Below, piece after piece: positions 27,265-36,640 of a stretch of DNA of 64,000 nt. The DNA lies in the NCBI GenBank assembly GCA_023382675.1, contig JAHDWN010000013.1, positions 62,860 through 126,859 on the forward strand, read 5' to 3'. The translations under genes were made by a program, and so were the position numbers. The notes below the pieces were generated by a model, which searched no databases, was not told where the DNA came from, and saw only the letters and a list, made by a program, of their open reading frames with translations. Positions within the stretch are counted from its first letter, which is position 1; every line of letters begins with the position of its first letter. Source of the stretch: Anaerolineae bacterium. Its GTDB lineage: Bacteria; Chloroflexota; Anaerolineae; Aggregatilineales; Phototrophicaceae.

Positions 27265-27675
27265 ATGAAACCTGCATCTCGTACTACGGGTCAATCACAA
27301 CCAGTACCGACCGATAATTCATTTCGTCGCCTCGTTCTCCAAATTCTGACGCCCAGAAAGCGAATGCTCTCGACGCCGTTCACAAGGGATCTGATTGTCG
27401 GTCGTGTGGATGCCCAGGAGCAAACCCAACCGGACATCGACCTCACATCCGTCAAAGCCGAGGAATCGGGAGTTTCACGATTTCACGCGCGTTTCACCTA
27501 TAAAGAAGGAACGCTCTACATCGAGGATATGGGCAGCACCAATGGCACGCGCATAAATGGCTTCGAGCTTGTGACTGGCAAAACTTATCGCCTGACCCCT
27601 GGTGACGAGATCGAATTTGGCAGCCTGCGCCTGACTGCTCAGGTCATTACCAACGACAAGCGCCGCCGCCAATAG
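27265..27675 (+). CDS. FHA-domain protein
   Basis: 136 residues. A forkhead-associated domain fills about 40-130: 'LIVGRVD', 'SGVSRFHARFTY', 'YIEDMGSTNGTRING' and 'LTPGDEIEFGSLRL' contain the Gly-Arg, Ser-x-x-His and Asn-Gly residues that read phosphothreonine peptides. The N-terminal 35 residues are probably disordered. It implies Ser/Thr kinase signalling, but no such kinase gene is in this window. An exact TATAAT lies at 27215-27220, without a good -35. Confidence 0.92.
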   Translation: MKPASRTTGQSQPVPTDNSFRRLVLQILTPRKRMLSTPFTRDLIVGRVDAQEQTQPDIDLTSVKAEESGVSRFHARFTYKEGTLYIEDMGSTNGTRINGFELVTGKTYRLTPGDEIEFGSLRLTAQVITNDKRRRQ

Positions 27676-27807
27676 CGCGCCAACACCTACGAAATCCCCT
27701 GCCAATTATCCACCCCGACGCCATTCGACATCGGATGAGGGTTGTATTTTGAAAACAACCCTCTAAGCTATGCGTATCGAACACAGGGGAACCGAGGACG
27801 CATCCGC

Positions 27808-29109
27808 TTGAGCGCCGTCAAAAAACACGTCTTGAAGAATGGCATGGTCGTGCTGCTGAAAGAAGTTCACAGCGCCCCATTGATTAGCTGGTGGGTCATG
27901 TATCGCATCGGCAGCCGCAACGAACCCACCGGCTTGACCGGAGCATCGCACTGGGTCGAGCATATGTTGTTCAAGGGAACAGATCAGTTCCCAGCAGGAT
28001 ATCTGGATCACGAAATCGACCGGCGCGGCGGCAGTTGGAACGCTCAAACCTCGTTCGATTACACGGCTTTTTACGAAACGCTGCCTGCTGAACACATCGA
28101 TCTGGCACTGGCAATCGAAGCGGATCGCATGAGCAACGCCAGGTTCGACCTGGAAGAATTCGAGTCGGAGCGTACAGTCGTCATTTCGGAGCGCCAGGGA
28201 GCAGAAAATTCACCCATGTTCTGGCTGGGTGAAGAAGTCCAGGCAGCCGCCTTCCGGGTACATGGGTATCACCACGAGATCATCGGCGATCTGGCTGATC
28301 TTGAAACCATGACGCGCGATCAGCTTTACCGGCACTATCGGCATCATTATGTGCCGAACAACGCGATTGCCGTCGCCGTCGGCGATTTCGATAGCGCAGA
28401 CATGCTGGCAAAGATCGAAGCAGTTTACGAGTCGATCCCCAATGGCGATGTCGCGCTGTTCATGCGCCCGGAGCCGCCGCAAAACGGCGAGCGGCGTGTG
28501 AACGTCGCGCGTCCAGGCAGCGCTCGCTTCGTCCATCACGCCTTTCGCGCACCGTCTGCGCGTGATGAAGACTTCTTTGCGCTGGAAATTGTCAACAGCA
28601 TCCTCTGCGGCCCCAGCGGCATGGGCGGCGGTGGCACCGACAACAAAACCTGCCGCATGTACAAAGCGCTGGTCGAATCGGAACTTGCGGCATCGGTCTA
28701 CGGCGATACCACACCGACCATCGACCCGTTTCTCTACACGATCACGGCTACGTTGCGCGAAGACAGCACGCTTGAGGCTGTGGAAGCAGCCATGAATCAG
28801 GAAATCGAACGGATGCGCTGTGGTGACATCACGGAAGTCGAGGTCAACCGCGCTAAAAAACAGGCGCGCGCCCTCTTTGCCTATGGCTCCGAGCGCGTCA
28901 CCTCACAAGCATTCTGGCTGGCATGGGCGGAGCTATTCGACGATCACACCTGGTTCGAGACGTATCTGGAGCGGCTTAACAACGTCCAGTTGGACGATGT
29001 TAAGCGCGTAGCCGCAACCTACCTGCGCCCTGAAAACCGAACGGTCGGCGTGTTTCTGCCGACACAACCGGATGAAGACTCCTTCGAGGACGATGAGGCA
29101 GACGCATGA
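27808..29109 (+). CDS. M16 zinc peptidase, catalytic subunit
   Basis: About 433 residues from TTG 27808, which has GAGGAC eight bases upstream and gives the family's usual N-terminus ('KHVLKNGMVVLLKEV'); TTG 27742 is the alternative upstream start. The inverted zinc motif H-W-V-E-H is intact (His48, Glu51, His52), with the downstream metal-ligand Glu in 'EADRMSNARFDLEEFESERTVV' region. No signal peptide, so probably cytoplasmic. It overlaps the next M16 gene by four bases and probably forms a heterodimer with it, like mitochondrial-type or Sphingomonas M16B pairs. Confidence 0.92.
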   Translation: MSAVKKHVLKNGMVVLLKEVHSAPLISWWVMYRIGSRNEPTGLTGASHWVEHMLFKGTDQFPAGYLDHEIDRRGGSWNAQTSFDYTAFYETLPAEHIDLALAIEADRMSNARFDLEEFESERTVVISERQGAENSPMFWLGEEVQAAAFRVHGYHHEIIGDLADLETMTRDQLYRHYRHHYVPNNAIAVAVGDFDSADMLAKIEAVYESIPNGDVALFMRPEPPQNGERRVNVARPGSARFVHHAFRAPSARDEDFFALEIVNSILCGPSGMGGGGTDNKTCRMYKALVESELAASVYGDTTPTIDPFLYTITATLREDSTLEAVEAAMNQEIERMRCGDITEVEVNRAKKQARALFAYGSERVTSQAFWLAWAELFDDHTWFETYLERLNNVQLDDVKRVAATYLRPENRTVGVFLPTQPDEDSFEDDEADA

Positions 29110-30377
29110 TGTCACTCCCGAATGCTCAAAACATCACGCGCGAGGTGCTCGACAATGGCATTGTCGTCCTCGTCTATGAAAACTTCGCCGCCGAGTCGGT
29201 CGTCATCAGTGGGTCGCTCGGCGCTGGCAGTCTGTATGAAGAAGCGAACAAGAGCGGGCTGGCAGCACTGACCGCTAACGGCCTGATGCGCGGCACACAC
29301 ACGCGCGACTTCCAGACCATCGCCACTCTGCTCGAAGACATCGGCGCGGATCTCGACGTGAGCGCGGGCGTACACCGCACTGGCTTCGGCGGGAAATCGC
29401 TCGCCGAGGATCTACCGCTCATGATCGAACTGTTAGCCGATGTGCTGCGCCGCCCCGCCTTCCCATCCGCCCCCATCGAACGGCTGCGCGGCGAAACCAT
29501 CACCGGGCTGCAAATCCGCAGCCAGGATACCCGTTACCGCGCGCGGCGTGCCTTCCATCAGCATCTTTATCCGCAAAATCACCCCTATCACTACAGTGTC
29601 AGCGGATCGCTGGCAACGGTGCCGGGCATCACTATCGAGGAGATACAGACGTTTCACGCAGCGCATTACGGCCCCGAAAGCATGGTGATTGGCATTGTCG
29701 GCGCGGTTAACGCGCGCGACGCGATTGAGCGTGTGCGTGCTGCCTTCGCAGACTGGCATAATTCCGACTCGGCAGCGGCACGGACGCTTCCGAACGTCGA
29801 ACAGCCGCGTGACATTCGGCGGGCGTTCGTGCCGCTGGCAGGAAAAACGCAGTCCGACATCGTGATTGGCAGCTTCGGACCATCCCGCTATGAGCCGGAT
29901 TATCAGGCAGCGCTGCTTGTGAACTGCGTCCTGGGTCAATTCGGCATGAGCGGGCGCATCGGCGAGAAAGTACGCGAAGAACTCGGACTTGCCTACTACG
30001 CCTACAGCTCGCTCGATGGTGGCATGGGACCGACACCCTGGCGTGCGATTGCTGGTGTCAATCCGGCGAATGTTCAGCTCGCCATCGGGCGCATCATCGA
30101 CGAAATCAAGCGCATTACCGACGAACCGGTGAGCGATGAGGATCTCGCCAACGTGCAGTCATTCTTCGTCGGCAGACTGCCGCTCCAGCTCGAAAGCAAT
30201 GAAGGCATCGCGGGTACGATTCTCAACATGGAACTCTACGATCTGGGCCTCGACTATCTGCTGTCCTACCGGGATCGCATCTACGCTTTGAGCACAGAAG
30301 ATCTGCTGCAAGCTGCGCGGCGTTATCTCAATCCGAATGCCTACGTATTGAGTATCTCCGGCCCGGAAATGAATTGA
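29106..30377 (+). CDS. M16 peptidase-like non-catalytic partner subunit
   Basis: 423 residues with the two M16 half-domains, but the place of the HxxEH motif reads 'KSGLAALTANGLMRGT', with no zinc ligands. The C-terminal half keeps the 'VREELGLAYYAYS' segment with the Arg and Tyr that in M16B partner subunits complete the active site. Start overlaps the stop of the catalytic gene (ATGA), so equal synthesis of both chains is expected. Confidence 0.92.
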   Translation: MMSLPNAQNITREVLDNGIVVLVYENFAAESVVISGSLGAGSLYEEANKSGLAALTANGLMRGTHTRDFQTIATLLEDIGADLDVSAGVHRTGFGGKSLAEDLPLMIELLADVLRRPAFPSAPIERLRGETITGLQIRSQDTRYRARRAFHQHLYPQNHPYHYSVSGSLATVPGITIEEIQTFHAAHYGPESMVIGIVGAVNARDAIERVRAAFADWHNSDSAAARTLPNVEQPRDIRRAFVPLAGKTQSDIVIGSFGPSRYEPDYQAALLVNCVLGQFGMSGRIGEKVREELGLAYYAYSSLDGGMGPTPWRAIAGVNPANVQLAIGRIIDEIKRITDEPVSDEDLANVQSFFVGRLPLQLESNEGIAGTILNMELYDLGLDYLLSYRDRIYALSTEDLLQAARRYLNPNAYVLSISGPEMN

Positions 30378-30459
30378 TCAAGCCTAGGCAGCGCGCTTTC
30401 AAGTAATTCTCATGTTCAGCCCCTAAAATAACCCCGGTAATCGTATGTGAGGATTTTCG

Positions 30460-31626
30460 ATGAAACGTCTGTTGGGGTTCGCGTTCGGCTGTTTGTTGAT
30501 CTCCATGCCGCTTTTCACAGCCCTGGCGCAGTCTGATGTGGTACTTCCCGATGTGGAGATGACCGAGATCGCGCGTGGTTTTTCACGCCCGCTGTTTGTG
30601 ACTCATGCGGGCGATGGCAGCGAACGCTTGTTTCTGGTTGAACAAGGTGGTCGCATCTGGATTATTGACGAGGAAGCGCGGCTCGATACCCCCTTTCTCG
30701 ATATTTCGCAGTTGGTCAGCCCGGAGGCCAACGGCGCAGGCTACAGCGAGCGCGGCTTCCTGGGGTTGGCCTTTCACCCGGACTATGCCGAAAACGGCGT
30801 CTTCTTTGTCGATTACACCGATACCAGCGGCAACACCGTGGTCGCACGCTACCACGTTTCGGCGGACGATCCCAACCTGGCTGATCCGGACAGCGCCGAA
30901 ATCATCCTGACCCAACAGCAACCGTATGCCAATCACAATGGCGGCCATCTGGTGTTCGGCCCGGATGGCTACCTCTATGTTGGCTTTGGCGATGGCGGTT
31001 CCCAGGGCGATCCGAACGGCAACGCGCAGAATCGATCCGTCTGGCTGGGCAAAATCCTGCGCATCGCCGTTGGCACAGAAGGGGACTACACCATCCCGGA
31101 GGACAACCCGTTCGTAGACGACGCGAACGCTGCGCCGGAAATATGGGCGTATGGCCTGCGCAATCCCTGGCGCTTCAACTTCGACCGCGAGACCGGCGAT
31201 CTCTACATCGGCGATGTCGGCGGCAGCGCCTGGGAAGAGGTCGATTTTCAGCCCGCAGGCAGTCCAGGTGGTGCGAACTACGGCTGGAATATCTATGAAG
31301 GGATGCACCCGACCGGCGGCCGCCCCGCGCCAGAAGACCTGGTGCTGCCGATAATTGAGTATTCGCACCGTGAAGGCGTCTCCATTTCCGGTGGATATGT
31401 CTATCGAGGCAGTGAAATTGAGGGTCTGCAAGGCATCTATCTATACGGCGATTTCGGCTTTGGCACGATCTGGGCGGCCTGGCGCGATGACATCGGCGAC
31501 TGGCACACCACGCCCTGGCTGACGAACACAGGCTATACTATCAGTTCCTTTGGCGAAGACGAAGCTGGCAACCTCTACATCGTGAACTACGCCGGTGTCC
31601 TCATACGCCTCGATCCGGCGGCCTGA
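30460..31626 (+). CDS. PQQ-type soluble sugar dehydrogenase (GSDH/Hhip-like propeller)
   Basis: 388 residues. Signal peptide ending ALAQ (about residue 24), then a beta-propeller with the family's 'GGRIWIID', 'ERGFLGLAFHPDY', 'NHNGGHLVFGPDGYLYVGFGDGG', 'AYGLRNPWRFNFD', 'GDVGGSAWEEVDF' and 'GANYGWNIYEG' motifs. These exported enzymes oxidise aldoses such as glucose using PQQ. No PQQ-synthesis genes are near, so the cofactor may be scavenged. Ribosome site GAGGA precedes the ATG. Confidence 0.9.
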   Translation: MKRLLGFAFGCLLISMPLFTALAQSDVVLPDVEMTEIARGFSRPLFVTHAGDGSERLFLVEQGGRIWIIDEEARLDTPFLDISQLVSPEANGAGYSERGFLGLAFHPDYAENGVFFVDYTDTSGNTVVARYHVSADDPNLADPDSAEIILTQQQPYANHNGGHLVFGPDGYLYVGFGDGGSQGDPNGNAQNRSVWLGKILRIAVGTEGDYTIPEDNPFVDDANAAPEIWAYGLRNPWRFNFDRETGDLYIGDVGGSAWEEVDFQPAGSPGGANYGWNIYEGMHPTGGRPAPEDLVLPIIEYSHREGVSISGGYVYRGSEIEGLQGIYLYGDFGFGTIWAAWRDDIGDWHTTPWLTNTGYTISSFGEDEAGNLYIVNYAGVLIRLDPAA

Positions 31627-31659
31627 ACAACCTGAATCCAGCATCATAGCGACGTTGAG

Positions 31660-31685
31660 CGAGGGTTCATGTCTTTGAACCCTCG
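31660..31685 (+). terminator. Hairpin terminator after the sugar dehydrogenase
   Basis: CGAGGGTTCA and TGAACCCTCG make ten perfect pairs with a six-base loop, followed by ATTTCTG. It lies 34 bases beyond the stop. Confidence 0.7.
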
Positions 31686-31860
31686 ATTTCTGCATGAGTA
31701 TTTTATCAAAGCGTAAGGTGGAGTTATTATTCTGTTTGTTCGTCCAGAATGATTTTCAGTGTTCCACTCTATCTAACTCGAATGTAGGCAAAAGCTAATA
31801 CTATACTCGATTGTCGTTCTCATTGCCTTAGCGAATGCCTGAACTACAGCGTAAAGGGTA

Positions 31861-33060
31861 ATGCAGATGGTCGCAAATTCCTTTTCTGACGACGACGCAC
31901 GTAGACTCGAGGATATGAAGCGCAAACTGGCCCAAATTCGCTCCCATGATGGCGACCCGGACTGGTTTGGCAGCCACGAATCCTCGACACGCAACACCAT
32001 CCGACGGGTGTCAGATAAAGCGCCTTTGTATCTGGATACAGTAATTACCGCATTTGTTTGCCTCAGGAACCTGCACACACACAAGACATACCAATTGTGG
32101 GCACAGATCATCGCAGATCTGTTATTGGTCGCAGATGACCTCAGAAACCCAGATTTGCAGTCACAATTATGGTTGGCATACGCCGATTTCATGATGCGTG
32201 CAGGACAGCACAAAATGGCATCGCGTGCCGCAGAAATTGGAACAGCGTTCTTACCCGATAGATCAGAACCAGACATTGATATGCGCCGTGCGCAAGCATC
32301 GCTTCTTTTGATCCGCGCTCAACAACCAGTCAGTTCAAAGGCAACTACTATTCGCCTGATTGCCAGGGCACTCAAATATGCACGGAGTGCAAATAACATC
32401 GAACTCAAAGCCCGTGTTTACCAAACGCTAGGGCATATCTATGTAGTCGAAGAAGATTACAAGCCCGCCATCGGCTTCACAGAGTTAGCGCTTAACCTTT
32501 GGAAGTCACTCGATAACGAACTGGGCAGAATTGATTGCATGATCAATCTGGCACGCATTGCTCGTATGGAGAATCGATTTGAGGAGATGAATGCTCTGCT
32601 GCAGGAGATTTCGCTCGATCCCGATTCCCCGAATGGGCACCAACAATTCATGAATCGGATGTACGAGGAAGCAGCCTTGCATCTGGAATTAGCTCATTAT
32701 GACAGCGCCGAAGAGACAATCAAGTGGGTCATCGAGTATTTAGAGACGATGAATATGCCACGCGCCATGGGTGTGGCAAAACAGACACTCGCCCTGATCC
32801 AAATTTCGCAACAACGTTTTGATCTGGCCGAGGACACACTTACAAAGGTTGATGAAATTTGGAATAAACACGAATACGTATACGGTCAGGCAGATGTGTG
32901 TGTCGCCCGGTGCTATCTCGAACGAATGCGGAAACAAGAACAGCGCGCGATTGAATGGCTGGATCGTGCTGAGAGAATCTGCTTCGAGATTAAGAACGAG
33001 ACAATGCGTAAACAAATGCAAACAGCGATTCACAATGAAAGACTGAAAGGGATAGCCTGA
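31861..33060 (+). CDS. Tetratricopeptide-like helical-repeat protein
   Basis: 399 residues, all helical, no signal peptide or membrane segment. TPR-like units are visible in the middle and C-terminal parts ('RVYQTLGHIYVVEEDYKPAIG', given in part; 'ALHLELAHYDSAEETIKWVI'; 'TLALIQISQQRFDLAEDTL'). TPR arrays bind peptides or protein partners; none can be named. Base use differs from neighbours: two sampled 60-base rows here count 47 and 50 percent G+C against 67 percent in a sampled rpoB row, which may signal acquisition. It is followed by a structured gene-free stretch. Confidence 0.75.
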   Translation: MQMVANSFSDDDARRLEDMKRKLAQIRSHDGDPDWFGSHESSTRNTIRRVSDKAPLYLDTVITAFVCLRNLHTHKTYQLWAQIIADLLLVADDLRNPDLQSQLWLAYADFMMRAGQHKMASRAAEIGTAFLPDRSEPDIDMRRAQASLLLIRAQQPVSSKATTIRLIARALKYARSANNIELKARVYQTLGHIYVVEEDYKPAIGFTELALNLWKSLDNELGRIDCMINLARIARMENRFEEMNALLQEISLDPDSPNGHQQFMNRMYEEAALHLELAHYDSAEETIKWVIEYLETMNMPRAMGVAKQTLALIQISQQRFDLAEDTLTKVDEIWNKHEYVYGQADVCVARCYLERMRKQEQRAIEWLDRAERICFEIKNETMRKQMQTAIHNERLKGIA

Positions 33061-33411
33061 GCAGAGAAGAAACCCTGTGGAAAAGTGCGGGGCAGCAGTC
33101 TGCCGACTGTGCCCCTGCGCCCCACATTACGCCACAGTGTCGGGCGGAATAACGGGCGGCTTTGGCCCTGTGTAAGACAGAGACATGGTATATCCCATCG
33201 CTCTAATGGACGATGGGTCCACCATCTCATGAGCAGCCACCCCGCGTCGCGCTTGTGCGGACGCAAAACGGACACAAAACGGACCGATTAGTCGTGGAGG
33301 GCTAGCGTCGATTTAGAGAAGGCTGTGCGGTGGCTGAGCCGCTTGGATTTGCGGGCTTTTGTGCATATAGTTAAGAATATGAATCGCCGCCGACGCTCGC
33401 AGAGGAAAACC
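33061..33411 (+). other. Structured gene-free region, candidate non-coding RNA or leader
   Basis: 351 bases without a credible gene. It contains a strong hairpin at 33089-33115 (GGGGCA/TGCCCC and CAGTC/GACTG arms, one bulged G, four-base loop, extendable by GTGC/GCGC), a second stem at 33186-33225 (ATGGT/ACCAT and CCCATCG/CGATGGG), and an 11-base tandem repeat CAAAACGGAC at 33264-33285. No tRNA, SRP RNA, RNase P or tmRNA signature was found. It may hold a small RNA or a long leader of the gene at 33412. Confidence 0.4.
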
Positions 33412-34851
33412 ATGCGAAAAGCGATCGTGACTTTACTTCTGCTTCTGGTCGCCACGACCGCAATCCATGCACAAGACATCAATCAGCCAGATTACGCTGT
33501 CTACGTGATCGACAGGCAGATCAGTGTCGATGGCACGACCATCATTCTTCAATTCGGGGTCTATAACATCGGTGCAACGGCAGATCGTGATACAACGGCC
33601 AGGCTATTTCTTGAGCCTGACAACGTCAACCCCATCGCCACGCAACCTCTTCGGCCACTCGAAAATCAAAGTGACACCGAGATCCTTACGTTTGAACTTC
33701 CTGTCGAGGATGTACCCACAGGATCGGTAACTTTTCGTCTTGAAGTTGGCATCGGCGATATCGAGCAGGCCGGCAGCGCGACCATCGAGAACAACCGCGC
33801 AGGTGTGGTTATCATCGTGCCGGAAACAACCCCTGGCGTGCGCAGAACAGCGCGGCCTGCGCCCCAACCGGCGGGAACCGCGACGCCGCTCTTGCCGACG
33901 GTGACGCCTTCGCCCACACGTGCGCCGATCAACATCCTCGGCGTCGAGATTGATACCAACCAACTGCCACTTCCTGAAGACAACTTGCTGCTTATTCCTG
34001 TGATCGTCGCCTTCTGCGGCGTCGGCCTGATCCTGTTGTGGGTGTTGACGGTTATTCTGCGGCTGCTCTTCCCATCACCACGCACATTCGAGGTCTGGCA
34101 GCCGCCGTATGCCGCCATGCCGATCCAGGACCAGAACACATTGGCCGGACGGCGGCAGATGTGGCAGCAGAGCGCACAGAGTGACAGCCTGGGAATGCCC
34201 TGCATGGAGGGCCAGTATCACATTCGCAAATGGCTTAGCGGCGTGAATGGCGTGAATCTGTCAGGCTGGCGTATTCGAGGATTGCGGCTCAGTCAGTATG
34301 ATATTTACGGGCGGGTGGCCCGCAGCCAGGCATTGGCCTCCAACGGCCTCGTCCGTAAACTTGATCGAACAGTGCGCAAGGGGCCAACCCTGCCCCCTGA
34401 GGAGATCGAAAAGCGCGTGCGTCCCATCGCTCGCAAGATGGCGAACGCGCTCGCACGTAAGATCGGCAAGCGCAATATGATGCTGCCGATTGCGTGCGAC
34501 ATCCGTTTTCGCGGCGCGCATGGCGAAGTTCGCATCCTGTTCGAGCTGTACCAGTGTGTAAACGGCGTCCCACAGATGATCGATCACTGGGAGCCGGACA
34601 TGACCGTCGTCTCAGGCGGTATCCAGGAGAATTACACGTATACGCTACAGGGCATACGGCAGGGCGAAACGCTGCGCACATTTCGCCAGCGCCTTCAAGA
34701 CGATCTGACCGCGATGCTCAAGGCGATGGTCTACAAACCGCGAGCGACGCCGAAAGAACAGGTGAGTGAAGATACTTCTCCGCACGAACCCGTGGTTATT
34801 CCCGAGCCTACCGAGACTCACACGCCGCCGGCAGAGTCGCCTGAAGATTAA
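33412..34851 (+). CDS. Membrane protein with exported CARDB-like domain and cytoplasmic domain
   Basis: 479 residues from ATG 33412, preceded by AGAGGA and followed by a clear signal peptide (cleavage near AIHA-QD). Order: CARDB-like Ig domain (about 26-136, 'VDGTTIILQFGVYNIGATAD'), Pro/Thr linker (138-171), membrane helix (192-220), then a basic cytoplasmic part with 'ARKMANALARKIGKRNMMLPI' and a mixed alpha/beta domain to the end. The cytoplasmic domain is not recognised. Its stop overlaps the convergent fasciclin gene's stop by four bases (TTAA). Confidence 0.7.
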   Translation: MRKAIVTLLLLLVATTAIHAQDINQPDYAVYVIDRQISVDGTTIILQFGVYNIGATADRDTTARLFLEPDNVNPIATQPLRPLENQSDTEILTFELPVEDVPTGSVTFRLEVGIGDIEQAGSATIENNRAGVVIIVPETTPGVRRTARPAPQPAGTATPLLPTVTPSPTRAPINILGVEIDTNQLPLPEDNLLLIPVIVAFCGVGLILLWVLTVILRLLFPSPRTFEVWQPPYAAMPIQDQNTLAGRRQMWQQSAQSDSLGMPCMEGQYHIRKWLSGVNGVNLSGWRIRGLRLSQYDIYGRVARSQALASNGLVRKLDRTVRKGPTLPPEEIEKRVRPIARKMANALARKIGKRNMMLPIACDIRFRGAHGEVRILFELYQCVNGVPQMIDHWEPDMTVVSGGIQENYTYTLQGIRQGETLRTFRQRLQDDLTAMLKAMVYKPRATPKEQVSEDTSPHEPVVIPEPTETHTPPAESPED

Positions 34852-35252
34852 GGCAGCGCCAGCACATGGTCGAGCACGTGCATCACGCCGTCATCGCCTT
34901 CGATGTCGCGCATGATCATGCGGGCGTTTTCAATTGCGAGATCACTGCCATCTGAATTCAGCGCCAATGGCTGGTCACTGATTGATCGGATGACGCTTCG
35001 AGTGGCCAACTGTTCGGCCAACCATGCGCCGGGCACGATATGCTTGCGAAGCAGATCGGTGAGCGCGGTCAGATCGCGCGTCAGACCTTCCAGGCCACCG
35101 GCTTGAAAAGCAGCAAACGCGTCGTCCGTCGGCGCAAACAGCGTGTATGGCGTGTTGTCTGCCAGCGTCTTATCGAGACCTGTGGCGCGCAACGCATCGA
35201 CCAGGGTGTAAAAACGACCATCGGCAAAGGCGATGTCGAGAATCTTTGTCAT
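34848..35252 (-). CDS. Single fasciclin-domain protein
   Basis: 134 residues from ATG 35252 with AGGACAG upstream. One FAS1 domain: H1 box 'TPYTLFAPTDDAFAAF' and H2-like 'GVMHVLDHVLALP'. No signal peptide with this start, unlike most FAS1 proteins, so it may be cytoplasmic or its true start may lie elsewhere. FAS1 domains mediate adhesion. Adjacent to a larger secreted fasciclin gene on the same strand, with about 93 bases between. Confidence 0.87.
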   Translation of the reverse strand: MTKILDIAFADGRFYTLVDALRATGLDKTLADNTPYTLFAPTDDAFAAFQAGGLEGLTRDLTALTDLLRKHIVPGAWLAEQLATRSVIRSISDQPLALNSDGSDLAIENARMIMRDIEGDDGVMHVLDHVLALP

Positions 35253-35345
35253 CTGCTGTCCTGGAACTCCATACAAACAATGAACGGGGCTGAGCATTTG
35301 CCCAACCCCGTCAACTGCTTGACCACTAAACTCTATCGCCTGCGA

Positions 35346-36455
35346 CTATTGCGCCATATCCGGGCCGGTCGCGGCCACCGCCACCGTCGGATTGGTCGGG
35401 GTGCCAATAGCTGCGACAAAGTAGTTCGTCCCCTCGTTGAAGCGGACATTCGGCAAGTCGAGGATGACCGGCGTAGTCGCGCCGCTGGGAACGAGTTGGA
35501 TGTCGTAGCCGCCAGCCGTGATGTTCACCGTGTCAACGCCGTCGTTGTTGCCCAGGGTTGCCGGGTAGCCGAGCAAGCGAATCATAACGCCGCCGTTCAC
35601 CAGCACGTCCACTGCGGGCGCATTTTGAATGGCGTGGAAGATGGTGACACGCGCCTGACCGGATGCAATCGGGCTGTAGTCCTCAGGGATGAACTGAAGC
35701 GCGAGATCGCCGGAGCCAGCGACACCAATTGCCGCCGCTGTAATGTGGGCACCACCCGGGATGCGGGTCGTCGTCGTCCGGATGAAGTTATCGCTGCCGG
35801 CCGGGGCAAGCTGCACGGTGTACACACCTTCAACCAGAGGTAGCCAATCGCTGATCGTACCGAAGGTGACACCCTCCAGAACCTTCTGATCATCCACAGT
35901 AATGTCGACAGCACCGCCATCGGGCGAGAAATGTCCAACGCGCAGATAGCTGGTCGCAGCCGCCAGAGCTTCGCTGACGGCGGACGGGACGATCACCGAG
36001 TCGAGCACCTGCACAACGCCGTTGCTCGTCACCTGATCCACGCTCGAAATCGTCGCGCCATTGGCCGCCAGCAGGCCGCCGGACAGGGCGAAGGTAATCG
36101 GTTCTCCGCCGGCGCTGTCAAGCGTAGGGCCAGACACAAGCTGGCGCAGGGTGTACTTGCCCGGAATCACGTGCGCGCTCAAAACTTGTGTCAGCAATTC
36201 TGGATTGTTGAGAAGATAGTCGAGCGCGCCCAGTGGCAAAGCAGCAAAAGCATCATCCGTAGGCGCGAGCACGGTGAGCGGGCCATCCGAGTTAAGCGCG
36301 TCGCTCAACCCGGCAGCACCTACAGCGTCCAAAAGTGTGCCAAACCGACCATCATTAACTAGAAATTCCGAAAGAGTAGCTTGCTGAGCCATGGTAGGCG
36401 CGGCTACTACCATGACCAATGCCACGAAGGCAAGAACGGTCATCAACTTACGCAT
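35346..36455 (-). CDS. Secreted fasciclin-DUF4397 protein
   Basis: 369 residues from ATG 36455, with GGAGG six bases upstream. Signal peptide (about 1-24, 'APTMAQQA'), FAS1 domain (about 25-165, 'GPLTVLAPTDDAFAALP', 'VVQVLDSVIVP'), then a DUF4397 beta domain (about 170-355) with 'YLRVGHFSPDGGAVDI' and 'VTIFHAIQNAPAVDVLVNG'. Both domain types are found in surface adhesion proteins. Likely exported and wall-associated. Confidence 0.9.
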   Translation of the reverse strand: MRKLMTVLAFVALVMVVAAPTMAQQATLSEFLVNDGRFGTLLDAVGAAGLSDALNSDGPLTVLAPTDDAFAALPLGALDYLLNNPELLTQVLSAHVIPGKYTLRQLVSGPTLDSAGGEPITFALSGGLLAANGATISSVDQVTSNGVVQVLDSVIVPSAVSEALAAATSYLRVGHFSPDGGAVDITVDDQKVLEGVTFGTISDWLPLVEGVYTVQLAPAGSDNFIRTTTTRIPGGAHITAAAIGVAGSGDLALQFIPEDYSPIASGQARVTIFHAIQNAPAVDVLVNGGVMIRLLGYPATLGNNDGVDTVNITAGGYDIQLVPSGATTPVILDLPNVRFNEGTNYFVAAIGTPTNPTVAVAATGPDMAQ

Positions 36456-36640
36456 CCATGTCCTCCAGAGTGAAGAATAGCACCACAGAATAACTGTCGT
36501 CTCAGCCGCGCAGATGTGGGGTGAACGCGCGGCGGACAACTTGGCAGCCACATTAAGAATAACCTATCCGCCCCATCGCACGCAACACACAAGCGGCTCT
36601 CTGGGCTAAGAGAATGCTAAATGTTTTGCGATTCTGCCCT

